NCBI GenBank assembly: GCA_018064385.1
Contig: JAGHVI010000107.1
Span: 1 to 9,522 of the forward strand
DNA from: Candidatus Minthenecus merdequi
GTDB lineage: Bacteria > Bacteroidota > Bacteroidia > Bacteroidales > Paludibacteraceae
Direction: 5' to 3'
DNA length: 9,522 nt
Numbering within the stretch: the first letter of the stretch is position 1; the number at the start of each line of letters is the position of its first letter. The notes under the pieces are model-generated. The model was not told where the DNA came from and ran no database searches. It saw only the letters and a program-made list of their open reading frames with translations. Positions 1-5,460 of this stretch are shown one piece after another. A program made the translations under genes and the position numbers.

Positions 1-182
1 AACTTGAGATAAGGTCTTCCAGGCTGAACATGCGAAAATTGAGTAAATTTAAAGAACTCACCTATAATGATTTTGGTCTCGTTTTTAATCCAATTTTGAA
101 CACCCTACCTGCTACGCCCTTATTCCGTACAGCAATCTGCTCAAAACAAACTTTAAAAACACTCAAAATGAATTCATAGAAC

Positions 183-1733
183 TCACTTAAAGAATTTTAT
201 TGCTGTTTGAAGTCCGTCGTTCAGTGGCGTGATGATGTGGTAGAAATACTCAGTGCCGTAAAGTGACTGTGCTATAATGGCTTTGCTTTGCAATAGAATT
301 GTACTCGAAATTTTATCCAGTTCCTCGGCTGTGTATTCTATTTTCTCTTCCTTTGCTTCTTTCTCTATATTCTCCCTGATTTTTTCCTCTTCTTTGAATC
401 CCGCTTTATAGGCTTCAAAATCAGGATATTGTTTGATGAGGGCGTCTCTGTTCTGGTCTGTGTATTGACGACAAACTTTGTTGACAATGCCTTTTGCTAC
501 GAGTTTGCGGTAGAGTGGAGTGTTGAATGATGTGTCAAGAGGTACAAATATGTCCGGAAAAATACCTCCTCCTCCATATATTGTTCTGTGTTTTACCAGA
601 GTTGAATATTTCAGTGAATCCGGAAATTGAACTGAGTCCGGGTTGATCAGTTCACCATGTTTGTATCTGTTTTCTATGTCTTTGTAGTAGTTGTCAACAC
701 CACCTTTGTATGGCTTTTGGATATTGCGCCCTGATGGTGTGTAGTATCGTGCAATGGTTAAACGAATTTCGGAACCATCGTTCATTGGGAAAATACGCTG
801 TACCAGTCCTTTGCCGAAGGTGCGTCGTCCGATGATTGTCGCACGATCCCAATCCTGAAGTGCTCCCGATACAATCTCGCTGGCTGAGGCTGTGTATTCG
901 TCAACCAGAACGGCAACAGGTATTTTGTATTGTTTATATCCTTCGGATTTTGAAATGGATGTCGGTAAATGGACACCTCGCATTGATACGACATTCCGTC
1001 CCTTTGGCAGGAAGTGTGATACTATGTCAACGGCTGATTGCATGACTCCCCCTCCGTTGGATTGCAGGTCTATGATGAGTTTTTTGAGTTTACCTGTTTT
1101 CTCAAGGGTTGAAAGTGCTTTGCGAAATTCTTCCGGGGTGGTCACCGAGAAGTTGCTGACCTTGATATAACCAATGCCTGGCGAAACATAGAATGCTGCA
1201 TCTACGGAGTTGAGCGGTATTTTGTCCCGTATGAGTCTTAAGTCAATTGTTTCGTTGACCGAAGGACGAAAGAGTGTTATTTTTACGGTTGTTCCTTTGC
1301 TGCCCCTAATTAGTTTCGGGACTTGACTGAGTTTCATTTTTACACCCGAAACAGCAATTCCATCTACATGGGTTATTCTGTCCCCCGGTAATATTCCTCC
1401 CTTTTCAGCTGGACAACCTTGGATTACCTGGTCTATGATTACAGTGTCGTTTATCATGACGTAGGTGACCCCAATACCTTCGAAATTCCCCTCCAGACCT
1501 TCGCGACTTTCGGCTACATCGCTGGCTGGAACGTATGAAGAATGTGGGTCAAGCTCGTTTAACATTGCGCGAATTGCTGCCCCAGCAATGTTTTCGGATG
1601 TGATTGTGTCAACGTACGCATTTTCGATTAATGACAGTGATTGTGCTAATTTAATTCCCTCTCTACTAACCGATTGAGCAGTCAATAGAAGCGGCATTAT
1701 CAGCATTGTGAAGGGTGCAAAAAGGTGTTTCAT
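183..1733 (-). CDS. S41 family C-terminal processing peptidase with PDZ domain, secreted
   Basis: This serine protease probably cuts protein C-termini in the periplasm. The 516-residue product begins with a signal peptide (MKHLFAPF, then a hydrophobic stretch ending near LLLTAQS, about residue 20). A PDZ domain lies at about residues 82-157 (GNFEGIGV, GGILPGD). The S41 catalytic core follows. The Ser-Lys pair appears as TASASE (Ser283, the Ser of SAS that lies 25 residues before the lysine) and TFGKG (Lys308), with Gln312 four residues on, as in CtpA/CtpB/Prc. The substrate-binding segment LIIDLQSNGGG is also present. The C-terminal 100 residues are charged and unassigned. I chose the ATG at 1733 over an in-frame start at 1787 because it gives a proper signal peptide, and because a TATCTTTG promoter box lies between the two, so the longer form would start upstream of the transcript. 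The gene is divergent from thiL. The family call is firm; the natural substrate is unknown. Confidence 0.93.
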   Translation of the reverse strand: MKHLFAPFTMLIMPLLLTAQSVSREGIKLAQSLSLIENAYVDTITSENIAGAAIRAMLNELDPHSSYVPASDVAESREGLEGNFEGIGVTYVMINDTVIIDQVIQGCPAEKGGILPGDRITHVDGIAVSGVKMKLSQVPKLIRGSKGTTVKITLFRPSVNETIDLRLIRDKIPLNSVDAAFYVSPGIGYIKVSNFSVTTPEEFRKALSTLEKTGKLKKLIIDLQSNGGGVMQSAVDIVSHFLPKGRNVVSMRGVHLPTSISKSEGYKQYKIPVAVLVDEYTASASEIVSGALQDWDRATIIGRRTFGKGLVQRIFPMNDGSEIRLTIARYYTPSGRNIQKPYKGGVDNYYKDIENRYKHGELINPDSVQFPDSLKYSTLVKHRTIYGGGGIFPDIFVPLDTSFNTPLYRKLVAKGIVNKVCRQYTDQNRDALIKQYPDFEAYKAGFKEEEKIRENIEKEAKEEKIEYTAEELDKISSTILLQSKAIIAQSLYGTEYFYHIITPLNDGLQTAIKFFK

Positions 1734-1754
1734 TTTGTGTCTGAAAATTTTCGT

Positions 1755-1762
1755 CAAAGATA
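1755..1762 (-). promoter_or_regulatory. Bacteroidota -7 box for the S41 peptidase
   Basis: Read on the minus strand this is TATCTTTG, an exact match to the Bacteroidota sigma-factor -7 consensus TAnnTTTG. Transcription would start near 1749, leaving a leader of about 15 bases before the ATG at 1733. The upstream -33 element is poor: there is only a T-run at about the right distance and no TTTG. The promoter could be weak or use another contact. Confidence 0.6.
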
Positions 1763-1786
1763 GCAATAAAAAATGGGAAAAAAGCA

Positions 1787-1816
1787 TTTGTATGTAAAAA
1801 ATTTAGTGTAACTTTG
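1787..1816 (+). promoter_or_regulatory. Bacteroidota promoter for thiL
   Basis: TTTG at 1787-1790 is followed after 18 bases by TAACTTTG at 1809-1816, which fits both the -33 and -7 consensus elements. The transcript should start near 1822, giving a leader of about 19 bases ahead of the ATG at 1841. This also rules out the in-frame TTG at 1814, which lies inside the -7 box. Confidence 0.75.
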
Positions 1817-1840
1817 CACCCGTTTTCAGATAACACTGCA

Positions 1841-2860
1841 ATGAAGATAGAAGAATTAGGCGAATTTGGTCTTATTGAGCGACTTACGAAGGATTTCAAA
1901 CCTCATAACACATCTACTGTTAATGGTGTAGGTGATGATTGTGCAGTAATGAATTATGGTGATAAGGAGGTCGTGGCAACAACCGATATGCTTTTGGAGG
2001 GTATTCATTTCGACCTAGCATATTGTCCGCTGAAACATCTCGGATATAAGGCAGCGATGGTGAATATCTCTGACGTTTGCGCTATGAATGCTCAACCTAC
2101 GCAGCTTTTGGTGTGCATCGGGTTGTCAAGCCGTTTCTCTGTTGAGCAGATTGAAGAACTTTATGCTGGAATCTATTTGGCTTGTGATAAGGCGGGTGTT
2201 GATGTCGTTGGTGGTGATACTTGCTCGTCCCGTACTGGTCTAACTATCAGTATAACTTGTATGGGTGTTGTTGAAAAAGACAAGGCCGTGAAGCGCAGTG
2301 GAGCAAAGGTAAATGACCTGATTTGTGTGACTGGAGACCTCGGTGCAGCTTATATGGGTCTCCAACTTTTGATGCGCGAAAATAAAATATTCCAAGAAAC
2401 TGGTGACAATGATTTTCAACCTGATTTCGCTGGAAAAGAGTATATCATCGAACGTCAACTCAAACCTGAAGCATGCGTTGATACAATCAAATTCCTACGT
2501 GAGCATAATGTCGTTCCTACCTCTATGATTGATGTCTCAGATGGACTTTCCTCTGAACTGTTGCATATCTGCAAAGAGAGTGGCGTAGGGTGTGCTGTTT
2601 ATGAAAATAAAATTCCTATTGATTATCAGACTGCTTCAATGGCTGAGGAGTTCAATATGAACTTGACAACCGTGGCAATGAATGGTGGGGAGGATTATGA
2701 ATTGCTATTCACAGTTCCACTTGCAGAATATGAAAAGGTGAAAGACCTTGAGGGAATTCATGTGATTGGTCACATAACTGATGCTTCCGAGGGACAGTTG
2801 CTTGTCACACGCGATGGTCAGACATTCACGCTCAAGGCTCAAGGATGGAAGTCTTTTTAA
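1841..2860 (+). CDS. thiL: Thiamine-monophosphate kinase
   Basis: ThiL uses ATP to convert thiamine monophosphate to thiamine diphosphate, the active cofactor, as the last step of thiamine synthesis in the cytoplasm. The 339-residue product has the family layout. The N-terminal half holds GDD at 31-33, TTDMLLEGIHF at 47-57 (metal and phosphate site), NISDVCAMNA at 75-84 and GGDT at 124-127. The C-terminal half holds the MIDVSDGLSSEL motif at 229-240 and NGGEDYELLF at 281-290, which form the ATP/Mg and substrate pocket. The length is close to the usual 320-350 residues. The start is the ATG just downstream of the predicted transcript start; no Shine-Dalgarno is visible. No other thiamine gene lies in the window, so the function rests on sequence and not on context. 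Confidence 0.95.
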   Translation: MKIEELGEFGLIERLTKDFKPHNTSTVNGVGDDCAVMNYGDKEVVATTDMLLEGIHFDLAYCPLKHLGYKAAMVNISDVCAMNAQPTQLLVCIGLSSRFSVEQIEELYAGIYLACDKAGVDVVGGDTCSSRTGLTISITCMGVVEKDKAVKRSGAKVNDLICVTGDLGAAYMGLQLLMRENKIFQETGDNDFQPDFAGKEYIIERQLKPEACVDTIKFLREHNVVPTSMIDVSDGLSSELLHICKESGVGCAVYENKIPIDYQTASMAEEFNMNLTTVAMNGGEDYELLFTVPLAEYEKVKDLEGIHVIGHITDASEGQLLVTRDGQTFTLKAQGWKSF

Positions 2861-2923
2861 GACATTCTGTTAATTGGATTGGACATATTCAAAGTGATAT
2901 GCTGAATAATAATGGCTTACGAA

Positions 2924-2955
2924 TTTGTTCTATATAAGAACCACCCTTATTTTAT
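2924..2955 (+). promoter_or_regulatory. Possible weak promoter for rpiB
   Basis: TTTG at 2924-2927 is followed after 20 bases by TATTTTAT at 2948-2955, which matches the -7 consensus at six of eight positions. If used, transcription would begin only a few bases before the rpiB ATG, giving an almost leaderless mRNA. A small inverted repeat, GTTCT/AGAAC (2927-2931 with 2937-2941), overlaps it. rpiB could equally be read through from thiL, since I see no terminator between them. Confidence 0.28.
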
Positions 2956-2962
2956 GTAGTGT

Positions 2963-3412
2963 ATGGATGCTCTTAAAAATTTGAAAATAGGTATTGCTTC
3001 AGATCATGCAGGCTTTGAACTGAAGACTATAGTGAAGAAGTATCTTGAATCGCAAGGTGCAGAAGTGAACGATTTTGGTACTCATTCTGCCGTAAGTTGC
3101 GATTACCCTGATTTTGCTCATCCACTGGCTTTTGCTGTCGAGAATGGTGAGTGTCAGTTCGGTGTGGCAATCTGTGGCTCCGCTAACGGAATATCTATGA
3201 CAGTGAATAAACATCAAGGATGTCGTGCTGCTATTTGCTGGAATACAGAACTCGCTACGCTTGCACGTCAGCATAATAATGCAAATGTTTTGTCACTTCC
3301 TGCTCGTTTTATTGCCGAATGTGATGCTTTGGAGGTAGTGAAAACTTTCTTCCGTACCGATTTTGAGGGTGGAAGGCACTTGAGACGTGTCGAAAAAATT
3401 GCTATTAAATAA
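2963..3412 (+). CDS. rpiB: Ribose-5-phosphate isomerase B
   Basis: RpiB interconverts ribose 5-phosphate and ribulose 5-phosphate in the non-oxidative pentose phosphate pathway; some RpiB/LacAB relatives act on other sugar phosphates such as allose 6-phosphate. The 149-residue protein has the full family signature: SDHAG at 13-17, DYPDFAHP at 47-54, the active-site cysteine Cys71 in ICGSANG (70-76), and RQHNNANVL from 102, whose His104 matches the catalytic base. The C-terminal FEGGRHLRRVEKI segment binds phosphate in this family. The usual motif is CGSGIG/CGSGNG, and here the third residue after Cys is Ala, a mild variation. It sits 102 bases downstream of thiL and about 200 bases upstream of rpsU, with no metabolic neighbour. 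The start ATG leaves the usual short lead before the first strand. Confidence 0.95.
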   Translation: MDALKNLKIGIASDHAGFELKTIVKKYLESQGAEVNDFGTHSAVSCDYPDFAHPLAFAVENGECQFGVAICGSANGISMTVNKHQGCRAAICWNTELATLARQHNNANVLSLPARFIAECDALEVVKTFFRTDFEGGRHLRRVEKIAIK

Positions 3413-3437
3413 CAGTTAATCAATTTTATAAGATTCT

Positions 3438-3449
3438 AAAGGAGGTGAT
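3438..3449 (+). other. Orphan extended Shine-Dalgarno-like sequence
   Basis: AAAGGAGGTGAT lies between rpiB and the predicted rpsU promoter. At least its first ten bases are complementary to the conserved CACCTCCTTT tail of bacterial 16S rRNA. No start codon with a usable reading frame follows at a normal spacing: GTG at 3471 and TTG at 3463 both hit stops within five codons. Its role, if any, is unknown. Confidence 0.4.
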
Positions 3450-3474
3450 TTATTAATTTTTCTTGGAAAAGTGA

Positions 3475-3504
3475 TTGTTGATTGAAAAATTAGTTGTATC
3501 TTTG
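3475..3504 (+). promoter_or_regulatory. Bacteroidota promoter for rpsU
   Basis: TTG at 3475-3477 (part of TTGTTG) is followed after 19 bases by TATCTTTG at 3497-3504, an exact -7 box. Transcription should start near 3510, leaving a leader of about 105 bases before rpsU. That is long compared with the 15-20 base leaders of the peptidase and thiL genes. Confidence 0.75.
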
Positions 3505-3571
3505 CACTCCCATTTCGGGGCGATGCATTGTCGTCATATTTGTGCGATAATTAAAAAGAAAATTAATAACA

Positions 3572-3595
3572 GGAATCCGAAAAATAGATGATTCC
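3572..3595 (+). promoter_or_regulatory. Small hairpin in the rpsU leader
   Basis: GGAATC at 3572-3577 is the exact inverse complement of GATTCC at 3590-3595, with a 12-base A-rich loop. The 3' arm begins on the last base of a possible upstream start codon (3588-3590), and the hairpin ends 21 bases before the rpsU ATG. The stem is only six base pairs, so formation in the cell is uncertain. Confidence 0.35.
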
Positions 3596-3620
3596 GCCTA
3601 AAAAAGAATCAAAAAAATGA
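3588..3620 (+). CDS. Possible 10-codon upstream ORF coupled to rpsU
   Basis: An ATG at 3588 opens a frame encoding MIPPKKESKK, which ends at a TGA (3618-3620) overlapping the rpsU start codon as ATGA. It lies inside the transcribed leader. It has no Shine-Dalgarno, and its start touches the small hairpin at 3572-3595. The ATGA arrangement is typical of translational coupling and occurs again at the rpsU/recombinase junction. A run of A-rich codons can be open by chance, so this is a candidate only. Confidence 0.3.
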   Translation: MIPPKKESKK

Positions 3621-3808
3621 TTGTAGTTCCAGTAAAAGAGGGCGAGAACATTGAGAAGGCTCTCAAAAAATTCAAACGTAAATTCGAAAAAACAGGTGTT
3701 GTTAAAGAACTCCGCCGTCGTCAGCAGTTCGACAAACCTTCTGTCTTGAAGCGCGAGAAAATGCAGCATGCCATATATGTGCAGCACATGCATCTTGACG
3801 AAGAATGA
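3617..3808 (+). CDS. rpsU: 30S ribosomal protein bS21
   Basis: bS21 is a small basic protein at the platform of the 30S subunit, next to the 3' tail of 16S rRNA. In Flavobacterium and related Bacteroidota it is known, with bS6 and bS18, to hold the anti-Shine-Dalgarno tail out of reach. The 63-residue product begins MIVVPVKEGENIEKALKKFKR and carries the helical, Lys/Arg-rich ELRRRQQFDKPSVLKRE segment, which matches the family in sequence and length. No Shine-Dalgarno precedes the ATG; the upstream bases are AAGAATCAAAAAA. Its stop overlaps the recombinase start as ATGA, implying shared mRNA and coupled translation. It has its own promoter and a long leader, so control at the leader is plausible. 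Confidence 0.95.
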   Translation: MIVVPVKEGENIEKALKKFKRKFEKTGVVKELRRRQQFDKPSVLKREKMQHAIYVQHMHLDEE

Positions 3809-4695
3809 TTCAGAATTTCATAGAATACTTGCGGTATGAGCGGAATTTTTCAGTTCATACCGCTTTCGCTTATATGGAGGACCTTACACAACTTTCTCAA
3901 TGGCTCTCCTCCCAAGGTAAATCTTTGGACGATTTGTCGCTGACCTCGGATGATGTGAGAAATTGGGTTATGTGGCTCGTTGGCGAAATGGAAATGAAGG
4001 CAAGTTCTGTGCATCGTAAGGTGTCTGCTCTTAATTCGTTTTACCATTGGCTAATACTCAAGGGTTTCGTCAATGAACGTACAGTCAATCCAACCATCGG
4101 TGTACCACTCCCAAAAAAGTCTAAAACCCTTCCTGTGTATTTTCTTGAAAAAGAAATGGACGAATGTTTGGAAATGTTGGAAAATAGTTGTAACTTTGAC
4201 GACGTAAGAAACATTATGCTCATTGAGACTATATACCAAACAGGGTTGAGACGGTCTGAAGTTGCTGGACTTAAAGATGTTGATGTCGATATTTTAGGTG
4301 CAAAATTGTCCGTTTTAGGCAAGGGAAACAAGCAAAGAATCGTTCCTTTTGGTAACGATCTTGCCGAAAAAATGACGAATTACCGCACTTTGCGTGACGA
4401 ATTGTTCCCAGAACGATGCGATTCTTTCTTCGTTGACAACCTCGGAAAACCTCTGAGTCCGTCACACATTTATTTTATAGTAAAAAAAGTGATGGGACAG
4501 GTCTCTTCTCAATCAAAAATTAGTCCTCATGTGATAAGACACTCGTTTGCTACGGCAATGCTGAACCATGGTGCTGACCTCAATGTGATTAAAGAGTTAC
4601 TCGGTCACGAGTCCCTCGCTACAACGCAGATTTACACCCACGTGTCGTTCGAACAACTCAAGAACGAATACAAAAAGTCACACCCTCGTGGCTGA
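3805..4695 (+). CDS. XerC-like tyrosine recombinase
   Basis: This is a site-specific DNA recombinase of the tyrosine (lambda integrase/Xer) family. The 296-residue length is typical of XerC/XerD. The N-terminal SAM-like DNA-binding domain covers about residues 1-85 (FIEYLRYERNFS, HRKVSALNSFYHWL). The catalytic domain carries every key residue: Arg149 in QTGLRRSE, Lys173 in LGKGNKQR, His242 and Arg245 in PHVIRHSFAT, His268 in LLGHESLATT, and the nucleophile Tyr277 in IYTHVS. It should be active. It starts within the rpsU stop codon (ATGA) and is followed closely by hpf. Because the locus is conserved and no element ends, cargo or att-like repeats are visible, I read it as a resident chromosomal recombinase and not a mobile integrase. 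Whether it is the dimer-resolving XerC acting at dif or a Xer-like protein with another target cannot be told from sequence. Confidence 0.92.
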   Translation: MIQNFIEYLRYERNFSVHTAFAYMEDLTQLSQWLSSQGKSLDDLSLTSDDVRNWVMWLVGEMEMKASSVHRKVSALNSFYHWLILKGFVNERTVNPTIGVPLPKKSKTLPVYFLEKEMDECLEMLENSCNFDDVRNIMLIETIYQTGLRRSEVAGLKDVDVDILGAKLSVLGKGNKQRIVPFGNDLAEKMTNYRTLRDELFPERCDSFFVDNLGKPLSPSHIYFIVKKVMGQVSSQSKISPHVIRHSFATAMLNHGADLNVIKELLGHESLATTQIYTHVSFEQLKNEYKKSHPRG

Positions 4696-4719
4696 ATTTT
4701 TTTTCAATACTTAAAAACT

Positions 4720-4724
4720 GGAGG
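4720..4724 (+). promoter_or_regulatory. Strong Shine-Dalgarno before hpf
   Basis: GGAGG, five bases ahead of the hpf ATG, is a near-ideal ribosome binding site. Most genes in the window, including highly expressed ones such as tuf and rplK, have none, so its presence here stands out. Confidence 0.7.
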
Positions 4725-4729
4725 TAATT

Positions 4730-5020
4730 ATGGAAATCAAAATCAATCCAATCAAGTTTGAACCTAATGAGAAACTTCAACAGTTCATTCAGAAAAAAAC
4801 TGCTAAAGTTGAACGCTGGGATGCTCATGCTTCTCTCCTCGAACTAACTTTGAAAGTAGTTAAACCTGAAACTAATCTTAATAAAGAAGTTCAAATCAAT
4901 TTTGCAGGCTCCTATGGAAAATTCTTTGCTTCCAAAACGTGTGATTCATTCGAAGAAGCAATAGATTTGTCGCTCGAAGCACTCGAAAAACAAGTAAAAA
5001 AGGCTAAAGATAAGGAGTAA
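4730..5020 (+). CDS. hpf: Ribosome hibernation-promoting factor, short HPF/YfiA type
   Basis: HPF binds the 30S decoding region in starved or resting cells, blocks tRNA and mRNA sites and stores ribosomes in an inactive form. The 96-residue product has the beta-alpha-beta-beta-beta-alpha pattern of the S30AE/sigma-54 modulation domain: MEIKINPIKFEP, then helix NEKLQQFIQKKTAKVERW, strands LLELTLKVVK and NKEVQINFAG, then a C-terminal helix (DSFEEAIDLSLEALEKQVKKAKDK). It has no C-terminal dimerisation domain, so it belongs to the short class. It lies 34 bases after the recombinase with no terminator between, so it is probably part of the rpsU transcript. Its ribosome binding site is unusually strong for this genome. 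raiA is an alternative name used for similar proteins. Confidence 0.92.
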   Translation: MEIKINPIKFEPNEKLQQFIQKKTAKVERWDAHASLLELTLKVVKPETNLNKEVQINFAGSYGKFFASKTCDSFEEAIDLSLEALEKQVKKAKDKE

Positions 5021-5059
5021 CTTGGCAATATAAACTTGTTAAATGCTTGTATATGAGCT

Positions 5060-5116
5060 ATCTGACGCAAAAATGATATTTTTTTGAAATAAAAATGCGA
5101 AAATGTTTTGTCAGAT
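5060..5116. repeat. 7-bp inverted repeat upstream of and overlapping the tRNA/tuf promoter
   Basis: ATCTGAC (5060-5066) and GTCAGAT (5110-5116) are exact inverse complements, 43 bases apart. The second copy starts on the last base of the -33 TTTG. Nearby TGACGCAAAAA and TGACGAAAAAA are also a near-direct repeat. This A/T-rich gap between hpf and the promoter could hold an hpf terminator or a regulator site; the signal is modest. Confidence 0.3.
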
Positions 5117-5137
5117 GACGAAAAAAGCGTAACTTTG
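5107..5137 (+). promoter_or_regulatory. Strong Bacteroidota promoter for the tRNA-tuf operon
   Basis: TTTG at 5107-5110, a 19-base spacer and TAACTTTG at 5130-5137 match the consensus at every defined position. Transcription should begin near 5143, about 45 bases before the first tRNA. This is the best promoter in the window, which fits operation of three tRNAs and EF-Tu. Confidence 0.82.
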
Positions 5138-5179
5138 CAAGCCGAAAAGATGGATTCTGCTCTTACCTTTTTCGGCTTG
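5138..5179 (+). promoter_or_regulatory. 11-bp inverted repeat at the start of the tRNA-tuf transcript
   Basis: CAAGCCGAAAA (5138-5148) and TTTTCGGCTTG (5169-5179) are perfect inverse complements separated by 20 bases, and TTTTAA follows. The left arm begins directly after the -7 box, so only part of it may be transcribed. It may be a 5' hairpin shielding the tRNA precursor, a terminator-like attenuator, or a DNA operator overlapping the start site. Confidence 0.5.
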
Positions 5180-5186
5180 TTTTAAT

Positions 5187-5260
5187 GCCTCTTTAGCTCA
5201 GCTGGCCAGAGCACGTGATTTGTAATCTCGGGGTCGTTGGTTCGAATCCGACAAGAGGCT
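5187..5260 (+). tRNA. tRNA-Thr (anticodon TGT)
   Basis: The cloverleaf folds well. The acceptor is GCCTCTT/AAGAGGC, the D stem GCTC/GAGC and the T arm GTTGG-TTCGAAT-CCGAC. The anticodon loop TTTGTAA gives TGT at 5221-5223, reading ACA and, by wobble, other ACN codons. The anticodon stem CGTGA/TCTCG has one internal T-T mismatch. The G1-C72 and C2-G71 pairs fit threonyl identity. The 3' CCA is not encoded. It is the first gene of the tRNA-tuf transcript. Confidence 0.95.
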
Positions 5261-5270
5261 CAAATTCCTA

Positions 5271-5353
5271 GGGCAGTTACCAGAGTGGCCAAATGGGGCT
5301 GACTGTAACTCAGCTGGCTTTCGCCTTCGGTGGTTCGAATCCATCACTGCCCA
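5271..5353 (+). tRNA. tRNA-Tyr (anticodon GTA)
   Basis: This is a class II tRNA of 83 bases with a long variable arm (from about 5315). The acceptor is GGGCAGT/ACTGCCC, and the anticodon stem GCTGA/TCAGC is perfect. The loop CTGTAAC holds GTA at 5305-5307. The T arm is GGTGG-TTCGAAT-CCATC and the discriminator is A. The long arm and GTA anticodon together fix the identity. CCA is not encoded. Confidence 0.96.
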
Positions 5354-5360
5354 CTTACAG

Positions 5361-5432
<72 letters not shown>

Positions 5433-5460
5433 CCTTTATAACAATTAAAAATTTCGAGTT

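Noticed and set aside
3..179. A plus-strand frame open from the left edge to a stop at 177-179, with an ATG at 30.
   Set aside because: It is short, has no recognisable motif and no promoter or ribosome site, and it is not in a context that predicts a gene. It could be the tail of a gene beginning outside the window, but I cannot support that. A minus-strand ATG at 28-30 leaves only ten codons before the edge, also too little to judge.
1734..1787. A longer N-terminus for the S41 peptidase, starting at 1787.
   Set aside because: The added part contains the TATCTTTG promoter box, and the shorter start gives a normal signal peptide.
3805..4695. The recombinase as the integrase of a genomic island inserted near the tRNA genes.
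   Set aside because: There are no att-like direct repeats at the tRNA 3' ends, no cargo genes and no change in composition. The neighbours are all conserved housekeeping genes.
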